Positions 12,410 to 23,915 of a DNA stretch of 64,000 bases are shown here, piece after piece. Within the stretch, counting starts at the first letter, position 1. The number at the start of each line of letters is the position of its first letter. This DNA is from Isoetes taiwanensis (Eukaryota > Streptophyta > Lycopodiopsida > Isoetales > Isoetaceae): positions 29,588,177 through 29,652,176 of the forward strand of contig JAJEKV010000001.1 in assembly GCA_021234155.1 (NCBI GenBank), given 5' to 3'. The notes below the pieces were generated by a model that was not told the DNA's origin, ran no database searches, and worked only from the letters and a program-made list of their open reading frames with translations. The position numbers and the translations under genes were made by a program.

Positions 12410-13468
12410 TTTCCAGGATTGATAGATGCATCGGTCTGAATGCCACCTCCAATGACTACACCAGTCTGACTAAATATATCTCTGTTCAGACCACTAATAA
12501 CTCCAACAGTGAAAGTGTGGTTGAATCCAAATGGATTGCAAATAACACCGTTGTCCCACCTTCAACCCAGATGACTGTCCTAAGGTTATGGGGTGAAGAA
12601 TCTCTCGCAGGAGCATCCACATCAAAAGAAACCAAAGTAGGTTGCATGCTACTTATTGGAGTTCATTGCCACACAATGAAAGTACCTTCAAACAAAGAAG
12701 GTCTTTCGTCTTGTCGGCGCCAACCGAGTTGCTTGAAAAGTTTTTCAAATTGCGTTCCATATAGCGCCTTGTCATGCACATTAATCAAGATAAATACACC
12801 ACATAAACGTCAAGAAATGTTTATATTTTTACCCATCTTGAACAAGTAGAGATGTACGGGCAACAACTTTTCCAGGACCCAGATTCTTCGACAATGCGCT
12901 AGCTATAACTGACATGGGTAGCATTTAAGAGACCCCTAGACGACCTGAATAATAATAGGAAGAACGCAGTTTACCATGAAAATTTGTTATTATATGACCA
13001 TCTTTGTCCCAAACAATCCCAGTGCCATTCCCTTCTGGTACCTAAGATTGTAAAGCATGTCATCTTATGGAGGTGTGGTTAACAAGAGCTTGATCAAATT
13101 ATATGGATTCAATCATATATCTACAAACCAGTAACCTATGAGTACTCAATTAGAACGCTTACATCAACTGACCCTATAAAATTGACTTGGGGTTGCAACG
13201 TTACATCAAAGACATTGACAACAGAATATGTGGACTTCTCAAAGAGCTCCTTTGTTTGTTCCTGCAAATGCGGATACCTTATTATGCTGCCAATTAAGAG
13301 GAATGGGGCTAAGTTTACCTCAATCATGGGACGTTCTCCAGGTAAAGAGATGTCAGGGGTCACATCTTTGATGGAAACAGTAGCATCACCCAATGCTTTT
13401 GCTGCAAAATCCAGTGTAGAACTTGAAAATTTACTCACGATTATAGAAGGATATACATCAAAACACAA
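12410..13468 (-). pseudogene. DEG8-like chloroplast protease fragment captured by the Helitron
   Basis: The family comprises trypsin-type serine proteases of the thylakoid lumen. Recognisable exons on the minus strand: LFEKSTYSVVNVFDVTLQPQ (about 13260-13160, then a GT donor); VPEGNGTGIVWDKDGHIITN with FH (about 13042-12973, containing the catalytic His region); ALSKNLGPGKVVARTSLL (12906-12838); KNF..NSVGADKTKDLL.LKV (about 12754-12684); [20 protein letters not shown] and [14 protein letters not shown] (12560-12412). The sequence stops just where the catalytic Ser motif GNSGGP should follow, so the nucleophile is missing. There are frameshifts in the 12600-12700 part. Introns are retained. 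No PDZ domain is present. Confidence 0.88.
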
Positions 13469-13519
13469 CAGTGAAAACCTAGCAAAGCATGTCCAATTTA
13501 TCTCTTGTAAATGAATTCG

Positions 13520-15028
13520 AACACTTAAATGATAATAGATTCTCTCTACTGTACGATTCTGTATGCTTCATAATCATTACTTTCGTTTTATATGCATGCC
13601 TCAGATATTAGAGTTTAAAGGGCATATTTTTTCTGGATAAATACCCGGCCAATCATATAAAGTGAGAAACAGAGTGGTTATCCAAATTCCGGATGACCTT
13701 CTACTTAACTCAAACTCTCTTGATCCACGGTAATAAGTCCACGAACATTGCACAGAAACATAAAGCTTGAGTACCAGAACATCATGTGCATGTCTAAACT
13801 TACTCAGATTTTGATGTCTCGGGCAAAATAAAATGCAACGAACAGAAACATGCTTACAGCAATTTGCTGCAAGACAAATAAATCTGTTAGCTTCTCAAAA
13901 CCTTGTCTATAGTAGAAGTGGCATTTACACTGATGTACCACAGCTTCAGCAGATTAATCATTTGTATGCCAATTTTATTCGGCTTCTTTACAGAACATTA
14001 TTACATCCTTAATGGCTAACGACTTCTAAGTTCCTCATGCTTTACCTCGTCTCGAAGAAATATCTTGAATAAATCATCCGAAGAAGCTACCTTTTGTGCT
14101 TGGAAAGTGTTCCGAACACCTGATCAAGGGCTCTGTAAAAAGAACTTACAAATACTTTTACTTGCAACAAAATGCATAAACACAAAACTGGTTGTGCAGA
14201 GCTCACAACAAAGTTAGAGGACTGATTTGGAATATGATTGCAAACATGTATTCACCGGAAAGGGTATCTCCATCAAGAAGAATGAGATGTCTCATAGATA
14301 TTTTTGCCAGAAACACCTTGGCTACTTTGCATTACGGGTCATCTTGTTCACCGCCCTTCTAACCTTCTAATAAGCACATCGCATCTCTTAGCATTAAAAT
14401 TTTTGCTAGAACTTTCCTTGCACATTCTGTAATAAATGACAAACTCTCCCTTTTGCACATTCTTTAATGATGACAACTTTCCCTTGTTGCCACTTTCGTG
14501 AATGACCCCTTTGGATTCTTGGAGCAGCCGCGGACCCAAATCATTTCAAAAATCTAGCCCAAGGCCACAAACGATCTGAGGAGTATGCCTAAAAAATCTA
14601 GAAACGGCAAAAAAAAAAATTGAAGAGAACATAAGATTTACAACGTGGCCACAAAAACACAAAGAGACAGTATCTGATCCAAGAAGGAAACATAGTTACC
14701 CTGGCCACCGTAAGCGTAAGCAAGGGATGAACTGTAATAGTTGCATGGCAATCCTGCCATCTAGAACTGGCCAACAAATTGGTTCTTGTGCAATAAGAAC
14801 AAGGCAAATAGGTATCGATCATAAGCTTCCATGATCCGAGTGAATCTAAGCTTCTCGAAGAAAATTGAGCAAAATTGTTCAGGTCGGTTTTCGTAGCTAT
14901 TGATCTAGCACTGTCGCATCAAACAAAACCGCTAAAATCAACGAATGAAAATAAGTTAAAAAAATTCAAAGGCCAAGATCGCGCACAGACTATCACAAAA
15001 CGCCTTTATTATTATATATAGATATAGA
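13520..15028. other. Helitron 5' portion without a recognised gene
   Basis: No coding region is identified. Parts near 14340-14820 have minus-strand open frames of 63 and 74 codons, without similarity I recognise. They could be the 5' exons, introns or UTR of the captured DEG8 gene. Confidence 0.35.
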
Positions 15029-15526
15029 TTATAAACATAGTCCAAAATTTTTCCTACTTAATGCTCCTTGCCGTGTCCCCACAACACATTATGACAAAAT
15101 TATGTGTTGTGAGCCTTCGTAGTGCGATCTCCCTGCCGCTCAATTCCTCTATTGGCCTGCGGGTCCAACACTACGTTAGTACACATTTAATTATTATAAG
15201 GGTTGGTTGTAAGGGAACCACCCATTAATTACAATTATATGAATGCAAGGCATATCTTTCGGCGTAGGAAGATTATGATTCTTCCATCGTGGCCGTGGAG
15301 ACAGCGCCCTATCATGCCTAAGATGCCAACTCATGCCTACACCTTTAGTTGCCTTTGGCGTGGAGAATGGCGTCCTTCCCGTATTTGGGGGTGAAGGATA
15401 GAGTCCTCCCTGGTGAAGGCATTGACTAGAGGTGTTTTCCTATCAATGCATACCTGAATGACCTCTTATCCGTCAAGGTCGTCTACTTCCGTGGGACGGA
15501 AGTAGACTTTTTAATCTACCTTCCAC
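15029..15526 (-). other. Chromovirus 3' region downstream of the integrase stop
   Basis: Non-coding sequence between the integrase/chromodomain ORF and the Helitron insertion point. A 10-bp inverted pair CTACTTCCGT / ACGGAAGTAG lies at about 15483-15507. Confidence 0.5.
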
Positions 15527-16568
15527 TCACCTATGGAGTCGATGTCGACTACTGGTGACGAGCCGACCCTTGCATTGCTCCATAAATTCGGGGTACTGCT
15601 TCTCTAGATCTGATTGTAGCACCCACGTAGCATCTTCCACTGGTAAGTGTGTCCACTTCACAAGGTATTGGAGAAATTTTGACCTTCTTGTCTTCTTATA
15701 AGCCCTGTCAAGAAGGACCTCAGGGACGATTTCAAGCTGATCGTCCGTCATTTCCAGTAACTCGGTTGTCTCCAATATCTCCTCTGGATTAGGAGTGTGT
15801 TTCTTTAGGAGGCTTACGTGGAAGACCCTATGGATTTTTAGATGCGCTGGCAGGTCCAACTTGTAGGATTGGGTACCTACTCTTTTGGTAATCCTAAAAG
15901 GTCCAGCCCATCTTGGAGCAAGCTTCTTGCAATTGCCGATGCGGAGCTTGGTCTGCTTCACCTTGATCTTCAACCACACCTTGTCTCCCACCTGAAATTC
16001 TCTTACTGTCCTATGCTTGTCGGCGATGCTTTTCTGCCTACTTCTTGCTGCTAGGAGGTATCCTCTCACCTCCTCAACCAATTCTTGCATATCCGAAAGC
16101 ATCTGTTGGGAGACTTCTACCTTGGACACAGGATTGTGCCTAGTACCGGGGTAAGACACTGGTACCCGTAGTTGATCATAAAAGGATTCATCTGCGATGA
16201 CTCCTGCTTGGTGCTGTTGTACGCGAACTCTACTAAGTGGATAAAATCATCCCACTTAGATTGCTTGTTCCAAACATAGCTTCTTAACATATCTTCGATG
16301 CTCCTATTGGTTCGCTCCATCTGACCATCTGTTTGGGGATGATATGCCGTGCTCATCGAAAGCTTCGTCTGGATGGTGGTGAATAGGTCCTGCCAAAAGG
16401 CACTCATGAATTTGGAGTCCCTATCTGAAATTATCTCCCTTGGCATGCCGTGGAGTCTAAAAATCTCCTTAACAAATAGGACGACAGTATCCAATGCTGT
16501 ATCAGTTGTCCTACATGGCACAAAGTGTGCCATTTTTGACAACTTGTCGACCACCACCATCAGGGCAT
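15527..16568 (-). pseudogene. Chromovirus integrase, C-terminal part with chromodomain
   Basis: Reading down from the array edge at 16568, the minus strand encodes the second catalytic Asp (REIISDRDSKFMSAFW), the HPQTDGQMERTNRSIEDML block with the catalytic Glu, a GPY/F-type region (APRWAGPFRITKRVG, LPAHLKIHRVFHVSLLK) and a C-terminal chromodomain (FLQYLVKWTHLP..DATWV). Near 16130-16160 the frame changes between the two open stretches (16117-16587 and 15527-16159). The chromodomain places the element among chromoviruses; in that group it is thought to guide integration to methylated H3. The first catalytic Asp is in the separated piece at 34501-34772. Confidence 0.93.
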
Positions 16569-18459
16569 TGTTGCCCCCAAAGGGCATAATGCTAATTGTG
16601 ATCTATGCATTCAAACTAAGTCAACTCATCTTGAAGGACTAGGTCAAAGTTTGGAAGATCTTGGTATTCAACATTAATATGAAGGTCAAAGGATGTTCAT
16701 TCTTCAAGTCAACAAGATCTCAAGTTGAAAGTTCACAAGAGGTATTTTATTTGGGGTCAAATGCTTAGTCAAGAATATACTCTAGAAGAATCTGGGTTAT
16801 GAAGTTTGGAAGGCATCTTTAGGTAAAAGTTTGGAAGACTCCTGTATGTATGGTACCAAATCCTGATTCTATCCCTCTTTTCCCACCTCTGTGTCCATAT
16901 CTCATTCCCATCTGTTTTTATTTAACCATTGTGCCACTTCTTTACCACATTTGCCAAGTTTGCTCATCTCTAGCCATATTTTCCTTTTCCTTGCACATCC
17001 TTATGGGACCTTATTGTTTTAGATTTTCTTATGCTATATTCCCTCACCTTTGTGACCATCATTCATTTTCCTTCTCCTACCATTGCACTTAATGGCATGT
17101 CCTTACTCAAGACCTAAAAATGCCCTAGAATATTCTAAGATTTCATCTCAAGTGTGCAAAAGTTCCATGGTCTCCAAAATTTCCAAGTATTCCTTGCCTT
17201 TTTCTATAGAGACCGTTAGAACCATGCTCGAAAAATCCAAAAATGCCAAAATATGGCATATTCTGAAAATATACCTCTAAAAATACGGAACCGTATCGCG
17301 CCATTTTCATGAAAAATACGCTCGAGAACCCTAAATCCGAGTTTCTGGCTCGAATCACGCCAGATTTGATTCCATAGACCTTGCAACCTACCTACTCTTA
17401 TCTTCCCGCCCTTTAAGAATTGAATAAACCCATAAACTAAGGCTAAGAATGAGGAATCATTAAAAACTAAACTATATACAGGAAATTCGACAGGAGCATT
17501 TTCTTGAAGGCCCAGAAGTACTCAAATCCGACATTGATCATTGTTGAGCAAGATCTGAACGATTTTTGAAGTTCCTGAGCTCTCCTCAATTGGATTTACA
17601 AAGATCTAGTTGACATTGCTTTCAAAAAATTATCTTATGACTTGTGATGATTATTTTACTGTATCTGGAGCTATGAAGCATTCTTATCTATTGTTACCAT
17701 GATATATTTACCTTCATATCAATTTAAATTGACTGCCAAGTTGTCAAATCCATCTCTGATATTTTTCTTATCAATTCTTGCCTCAAAATATTCTACAGAA
17801 AAAACCTTGAGTGCTTCCCAGCACTTTTGGCCCACTTGCCATCTATTCTTAGGGCATGTGTAAGCCAAAGGATTTGAAATCATCCAAAAATACCACACCT
17901 AGCTCAAGTTATAAAAATTTCCTCACTGTTTTGATCAGTTTTGACTGTATTTTGCCAAATCCAGCCACAAAAAATACTTTTACAAGTCCAAATGGAAATC
18001 TGACTACTTGTCTCTCTTCCTTACCACCATTACATTATATTTGCTTTGGAAAATCCCAAAAACACGCTTGACAACTCCAAATCTCATTTTCTGATCACTG
18101 TTTTCCATATTTGACTTCTATTGACCAAGTTTTGACCCCACTTTGAGATCGAATAACTCTCAAATTTAGTCTCTGACTTGGTCAGGGACTTTATCATTGG
18201 ATACCTACAACTTTTTTGAGACAGTCTACAGCAGTTGACTCGAGAAATCAACCCACATTTCATCACCACATCTGTTTTAGTAAAGGTACCATTTTTTTGA
18301 AATGGAAAAGGTATAGAACTTCAAATTTTTGAGCTTCTCTATAAATTTATCTTGCATAGACTGATCACCTTAAGTGATCTGGAGGTTCTAACCCCAATTT
18401 GGGTGAAAACTCAGATTGGTTCCTTGTGGTTGACCTTTAAGTCAGGTTTAGGGTCAACA
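16569..18459 (+). repeat. LTR1 of the Tat-like array
   Basis: This LTR is 1891 bp. It starts TGTTGCCCCCAAAGGGCATA and ends GGGTCAACA. A TATA-like TCTATAAAT is near 18340, about 115 bp before the end. Relative to LTR2 and LTR3 it lacks about 20 bp near 16820. Confidence 0.95.
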
Positions 18460-18462
18460 TTT

Positions 18463-18480
18463 TGGAGGTTCTACCGAGAT
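18463..18480 (+). promoter_or_regulatory. Primer binding site, copy A
   Basis: TGGAGGTTCTACCGAGAT begins three bases after the LTR end and is repeated identically at 26679-26696. It fits the complement of a plant tRNA-Gln acceptor end (TAGAACC, discriminator T, CCA) as remembered; tRNA identity is an inference. Confidence 0.65.
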
Positions 18481-18502
18481 TCTACCTGGATTTTGAGAAC
18501 TC

Positions 18503-19584
18503 ATGGCTCCAAAACAGAAATTTCCAGCAGAACAAGAACCAATGGAAGATCAGGAGACCTCAGAACCCTGCAGAGATAGATCTCTGCCCCCAAGTTTTTC
18601 AACTGGATTACTTCAAAGTTTGCCTTACCAGTTTGAATTGAATGTGCCTACTCCATTGCCTACTTTTGATTCTAGCATGAGTGCTAATACATTTCTGAGA
18701 ATTTTTGAAGATTATTACAGGGATTATGGCTTTAAGAAAGGATGCAAGTTCTCACAATTTGAAAAGTGTTTTAAAGAGGAGAGTGAAGCTGGTGCTTGGC
18801 TGACTTATGAGAAGCTTATGGGAACCACTTCTTGGGATGATCTTGTCACCAAGTTTTTAGACAGGTTTGGAAAACTTGCTGCTCCTAAGGAGCTTGTTAA
18901 TGAATTGCAAAATTTCTCCATTTATGCGGTGAAAGTGTTAGTCAAGATCAAAGGAAAGATTCAGTACCTTCATGAATAGATGTCAGAAAGGTCAAGTTAC
19001 CGTCCCCATGCTCTTTTTGGTGTCCTCCTTCATTAAAGGCCTACCAGAAATTCATAGAAAACTTATCAAGATTCAAGCTGCAGAAGGTTTTGATTCTATC
19101 TACAAGGTTTTTGCCAAGACAACTGAATTGACCAAAATGCTTTCTATCCTACCAGAAAAACACAATAGCTTTCATCATGACCCCTTTTACCCCGATGCCA
19201 CCGATGGCCCTTATGAACCTCACCATTTCCCTATCTATCTTTGTGCATAAAGAAAAGAAAAAAAACCAAAGATGAAGAGGCTGATTCTCAAATTTCAGAG
19301 GTTAAAGCGGACTTGACAAAGGTAATCAAGCTTTTGAAGTGACCAAACAACTTGTGGAGCTCAAAGCAAGCGGGATAGGTAGAACTTATCCTGAATGTAT
19401 TCATTGCAATAGAACTTCACATCCAGCTGATATTTGTTATTGGCAAATATGTCCTAAATGTAAAAAGAAAGGTCACTTTGGTAGAGAATGTCCAGTTTGT
19501 GCTTTTTGCAAGGAGATTGGTCATCTCGACCTTAGATGTTCATCAAAGAATATTTTGCCAAGCAAAGAGAGAGAAGAAACCTGA
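18503..19584 (+). pseudogene. gag of copy A, Tat-like element (frame-broken)
   Basis: The ATG at 18503 corresponds to the ATG at 26719 of copy B, and the first 140 codons are nearly identical. The frame is then lost near 18925, regained at 18972, and broken again at about 19045, 19225, 19330 and 19520. The three CCHC knuckles are still readable at 19398-19545. Most differences from copy B fall at CAG or CTG sites (for example GCAGG to GCGG, CAGAC to CGGAC, ACTGA to ATCA). That pattern suggests consensus error as much as true decay. Confidence 0.85.
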
Positions 19585-21846
19585 GGCAACTCCCCATGTA
19601 AGGTTTATTGAACCTACTAGTTCTATAAGGTTTGTGCAGGCTACAGAGATGCCAAAAACTGAGGAAGCGATGGTGGTACAAACCAGAAGCATGGGAGAGG
19701 CCCATAGACCTGCTGAGCCTAATAAGTTTGTTCCAGAGCATTCCAGGAAATCAACATTGCCACCACCCCCTGTTATGGAAGTTCCCCCCCAAGAAATAGC
19801 TCCACCTCCCCAACAAAAATCAGGTAAGAGAGATCAAGATCTTGATGAGTTTGATGTTTTACTAAAAAATTCCAAAGTAAGTGTGGATTTATTTACTTTG
19901 TTAAAAATTGCACCTGGTTATAGGAAAAAGTTATTGCAACAAACTACTTTTAGTGAGGCAGTGGCTTGTGTAGGTGTTGCGAATGCCACTAATCTTATTT
20001 TGGCTCAAAATGAGGAAGATCCAGGTGCATTTATGTGCTCAGCTATTCTTTTTCCAATGTGTTGCTGGATGGTGGCTCACCTCTATATATCATGCCTTAT
20101 CATGTTATGAAAAAATGTGGGCTCGAGATAGATAAAAGATCATCTGTTTTGTTAAAATCCTTTTCTAATGCTAAAATAGCACCAGTTGGGATTGTGACCA
20201 AAGTTCCTGTTAACACTGAAGGCATTGTTGTAGCTGCCAATTTTGTTGTTGTTGCTTTTGAGGATTTAGGAGAAGATGCAGATATATATGATCTCTTGCT
20301 AGGGAGAAGGTGGATGGCTACAGTTGATGCTAGGCCAATCTGGTCTGAAGTGAGATGTACCATTTCAAATGGCACTCAAGTGGCCACAATCTACAACCAG
20401 GATGGTTCTTATGGCTTCAAGGAAGAGGTACACTTTATTAAAGAAATGCTTATAGAAGAGCCCCTGGGATCTTATAGTCTAGCAACCCCTCGCACAAAGA
20501 AAATTGATTTGATTCCTTTGATTAGGGAGCGTGCACTACCTTTCGAGAATGGTAAAGAAGGGTGTCTATGGTTTGATGGAGGAATTTCAAAGAAATTGAA
20601 TGTAGCTTCATCTGCAGCTATATTGAAGGATACCTCCAATAAACTCTTGGCTAAGGTAGGAAGGATTTTTCCCCAAGTAACTTCTAATGTAGCAGAGTAC
20701 AAGGCTTTGATTGCAGGTCTTCAAGAAGCTAAGGCTATGAACATTTCAATCATACACATTTATGGAGATTCTCAGTTAGTTTGCAGACAGGTTAGTGGTG
20801 AATATCAGGCCAAGAATGCTGACATGGAGTCTCTGAGAAACCAGGTAATGGGAATGCTTGCTTACTTCACTTCCTGGGAAATTACTCATATCCCAAGGGA
20901 GCAAAATTGGGAAGCTGATGCTTTGTGCAGGGATACCTTAATGACTTATTTATCTGAAGGAGCTATACCAGAGGAAGATGAGGACGAGGCTAAGGAATTT
21001 TGCCCCATATTAGTTATAAATGCATCACAAGAAGAAGCAACCAATGAAGTTATTATTAATAAACATGGCCAGCAAAGAACTCTGTTTGTGGGAGATCTCT
21101 TTGATACACAAAACAAGGAAGAGATTACCAAATTCTTTGAAGATAGAAGTGATGTGTTTGCTTGGGATTATTCTGAGTTCATTGGTATTAAGGAAGAGGT
21201 ATGTCAATTTGAAATTAAAATTAAGGAGGGGTGTAAACCTATTTTCCAGAAGTTAAGGAGGACCAATGCTTCACTTTTAGATCTAATCAAAGATGAGTTG
21301 CATAAGATGTTGGATGCAGGTGTTATTGTGGAAATTATTAATCCTGAATGGGTGTCATGCATTGTTCCAGTGGAAAAAAAGAATGGTGCTTTGAGAATTT
21401 GTATAGATTATCGAGACCTGAACAAAGCCACTATAAAAGATTGTTATCCTTTGCCTTTTCTAGAGGAAATTCTATATGCTGTTGCAGGGAAAGACATGTA
21501 CTCATTTTTGGATGGTTTTTCAGGGTTTAATCAGATCAGTATCAAAGAGGAGGATCAGCCAAAGACTTCATTTATCACTCCTTGGGGTACTTATGCTATG
21601 AAAAGAATGCCATTTGGCCTAATGAATGCCCCAGCTACTTTCCAAAGAGCAATGGATGTTATTTTCAAAACCATGTCTGCTAAAGAGTTTAGGGTGTATC
21701 TAGATGACCTTTGTTTGGGTTCTCGCTCTACTAACCATGTGGAACTACTTGCAAAAAGTTGCTCTTTATGCAGGACTTCAGGAGTTAATCTAAATCCTAA
21801 AAAATGTATCTTTTTTTGCATCAAAAGGACAGCTCTTAGGACATGA
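19585..21846 (+). pseudogene. Protease, archaeal-type RNase H and reverse transcriptase of copy A
   Basis: Copy A keeps the protease C-terminal part missing from copy B. The protease motif VLLDGGSPLYIMP starts near 20057; about 13 bases found in B are missing just before it. An archaeal/plant-type RNase H follows at about 20560-20940 with its acidic set visible: FDGG, NVAEYKAL, YGDSQLV, NWEADAL. RT occupies about 21200-21820 with DYRDLNKATIKD, FSGFNQI, MPFGLMNAPATFQ and active site YLDDLCLG. The frame stops at 21846 because of a T run at 21810-21816 shared with copy B. The RNase H lies before RT, not after it. Confidence 0.9.
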
Positions 21847-23915
21847 AGTATCCAGTCAAGGTATTCAAGTTGCTCAAGATAAGATTGAAGCCCTCAAAAA
21901 GCTAGCACCTCCCAAGAATCTAAAGCAGGTTAAGAGCTTTTTTGGTATGACGAGTTTCCTTAGAATGTATATTCCAAATTTTGCTCATATCTTGAGTCCC
22001 ATTTCTAAGTTGACCAGGGTAGGTAAATTTTCTAAATCTGAAAGCAAGCACATACCTATCACATGGACTTCAGAGTGCCAAGAGGCTTTTGACTTTCTCA
22101 TTTCATCTATATGTAAAGCTACTCTTTTGAAAAAACCAGATCTGAGCATGCCATTTGAAGTTTATATCCTTTGTTACTAAAAAAGGCCATAGGTTTAGCC
22201 ATTTTGCGGGATAAGCATACTATAGTTTTTGCAAGCAAACAATGGTCCGCTCTTGAAGAAACATACACAGAATAGAAAAAAGTGATCTTTGCTCTCATGT
22301 TTCTTATTAATAGACAAGGACATTTGCTTACGAAAAGCCAAGTTCAAGTTCACATGAAGCAAAACCCAATGGGCTTGCTATTTGGTAAAGCAACTAATAA
22401 ACCAAAGATCCAGAGATGGGCTTGTAAGTTGCAAAGTTATGATATTTCGTAAAAGAGCTGACTTGACACGAAATCCTAGCCTCTACTTGCCTTACATATT
22501 TTTTGATCATGAAGATGAATTGAATACTATCGACACTTCACTTGCGGTAGCACATTTAGAGGTAACTCAAGGAGATCAAGCCAAAGGAGGATGGCAACAA
22601 CCTATTAGAGATTTTCTACAACATGGGATCATCTCTCCAAGCCTCACTCCAAGTCGAGAAAAGGAGACTCAAGGACAAGTGCGAGACAATTCAAGCCGAT
22701 AGACAATGTCTTGTGCAAAATTAATTGGGGATGGAATCTTGTTGAGGTGTGTAAATGAAGATGAGTCCGCCTTGATTATTAGGGAGATGCATAAAGGTAT
22801 CTGTGAAGGACATTTTCTTTGGGGATACCACCGCAAAAAAAGATTCTCGTGTCCGGATATTATTGGCCTACTTGTTTTTTAGAGATTGCTATGAGGTCAT
22901 AAAAACTTGCCATCAATGTCAGATTTTTAGTAAAAGAATTTTATTGCCAGCTGCCTTGAATCCTATCATATCTCCAGGACCTTTTCAAATTTGGGGGCTA
23001 GATTATATTGGTCCCATTAATCCTTCTTCTACAGGTCAACATCAACATATTATTGTGGCTACAGATTATTTTACTAAGTGGGCAGAGGCCATACCTTTAA
23101 GGCAAGCCGATGCCTTCACAACTGCAAGGTTTTTACATGAATATGTTTGTTCTAGATTTGGTATTCCTTTCCAGTTACATTCTGATAGAGGTACCCCTTT
23201 TGTTAATGAAGTCATTGCTAATTTGTTGAGCATTTTGAAGGTCAAGCATACCAAAAGCTCTTCATATTATCCTCAGGGTAATGGACAAGCTGAAGCTACT
23301 AACAAAGTGTTTGAAAAATATTTCGCAGAAGACAGTTGAGGTTAACAAAAGGGATTGGCATATCAAAATAGTGGATGCACTTTGGACTTATAGAGTCACT
23401 ATCAAAACAGCTACAAATCACACACCTTTCAATTTGGTTTATGGCATTGAGGCAGTTTTACCAGTAGAACTTGAGTTACCTTCTTGAGATTAGCTCATAA
23501 ATTGTGCTTACCTTTTAAACATGCCTTACAGGAAAGATTGGACGCCTTGTTACATCTAGATGAGTACAGAATGGAGGCTGAGAACACTAATTTGCTGAAA
23601 AAGGCTAAAGATCTGGCTGCATTCAAAGCTGCTCACAAAATACAGGGTACTTTTAGGAAAGAAGAGCTTGTTCTCAAATGGAATAAGTCAAAGGAAGATT
23701 CAGCTGGCAAATTTGATAATATTTGGGAAGGACCCTTTGTAGTGATAGAATCTGCAGGTACTAATTCTTATTGGTTACAAGAGGTTGCTTCAGGAATGCC
23801 ATTGCCAAACCCTATCAATATCCCCGCATTTGAAAGGTATTGGGACCAAGCATGCTTGCTTGTCCCTCTTTTTACATTAAAAAGCTTAGCGATTTCTGAT
23901 GAGGGTTTAAGGTAG
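21847..23915 (+). pseudogene. RT-linked RNase H and integrase of copy A (frame-broken)
   Basis: Homologous to 29707-31732 of copy B but split by many small indels between 22160 and 22870 and near 23310 and 23487. Recognisable parts: FFGMTSFLRMYIPNF (tether), HHCC finger remnants (22790-22930), integrase core WGLDYIGP, HSDRGTPFVNE and GNGQAEATNK (first and second Asp, then Glu), and the C-terminal IWEGPFVVIESA. Changes such as CTG to CCG and CAG to CGG dominate the differences from B. Confidence 0.88.

Larger units (their letters stand above)
8799..15028 (-). mobile_element. Helitron carrying captured gene fragments
   Basis: On the minus strand the right terminus reads A|TCTATATCTATATATAATA near 15028 (15022 is an alternative), a typical plant Helitron 5' end. 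The left terminus has a 7-bp hairpin GCCCAGC-AAC-GCTGGGC, then seven bases, then CTAG followed by T: a textbook Helitron 3' end inserted between A and T. Inside are intron-containing fragments of a DEG8-like protease and an SnRK2 kinase, both in the Helitron's orientation, and a PPR C-terminal fragment in the opposite orientation. No Rep/helicase ORF is visible, so it is non-autonomous. It lies in the 3' region of the chromovirus, between the chromodomain and the purine tract. Confidence 0.75.
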
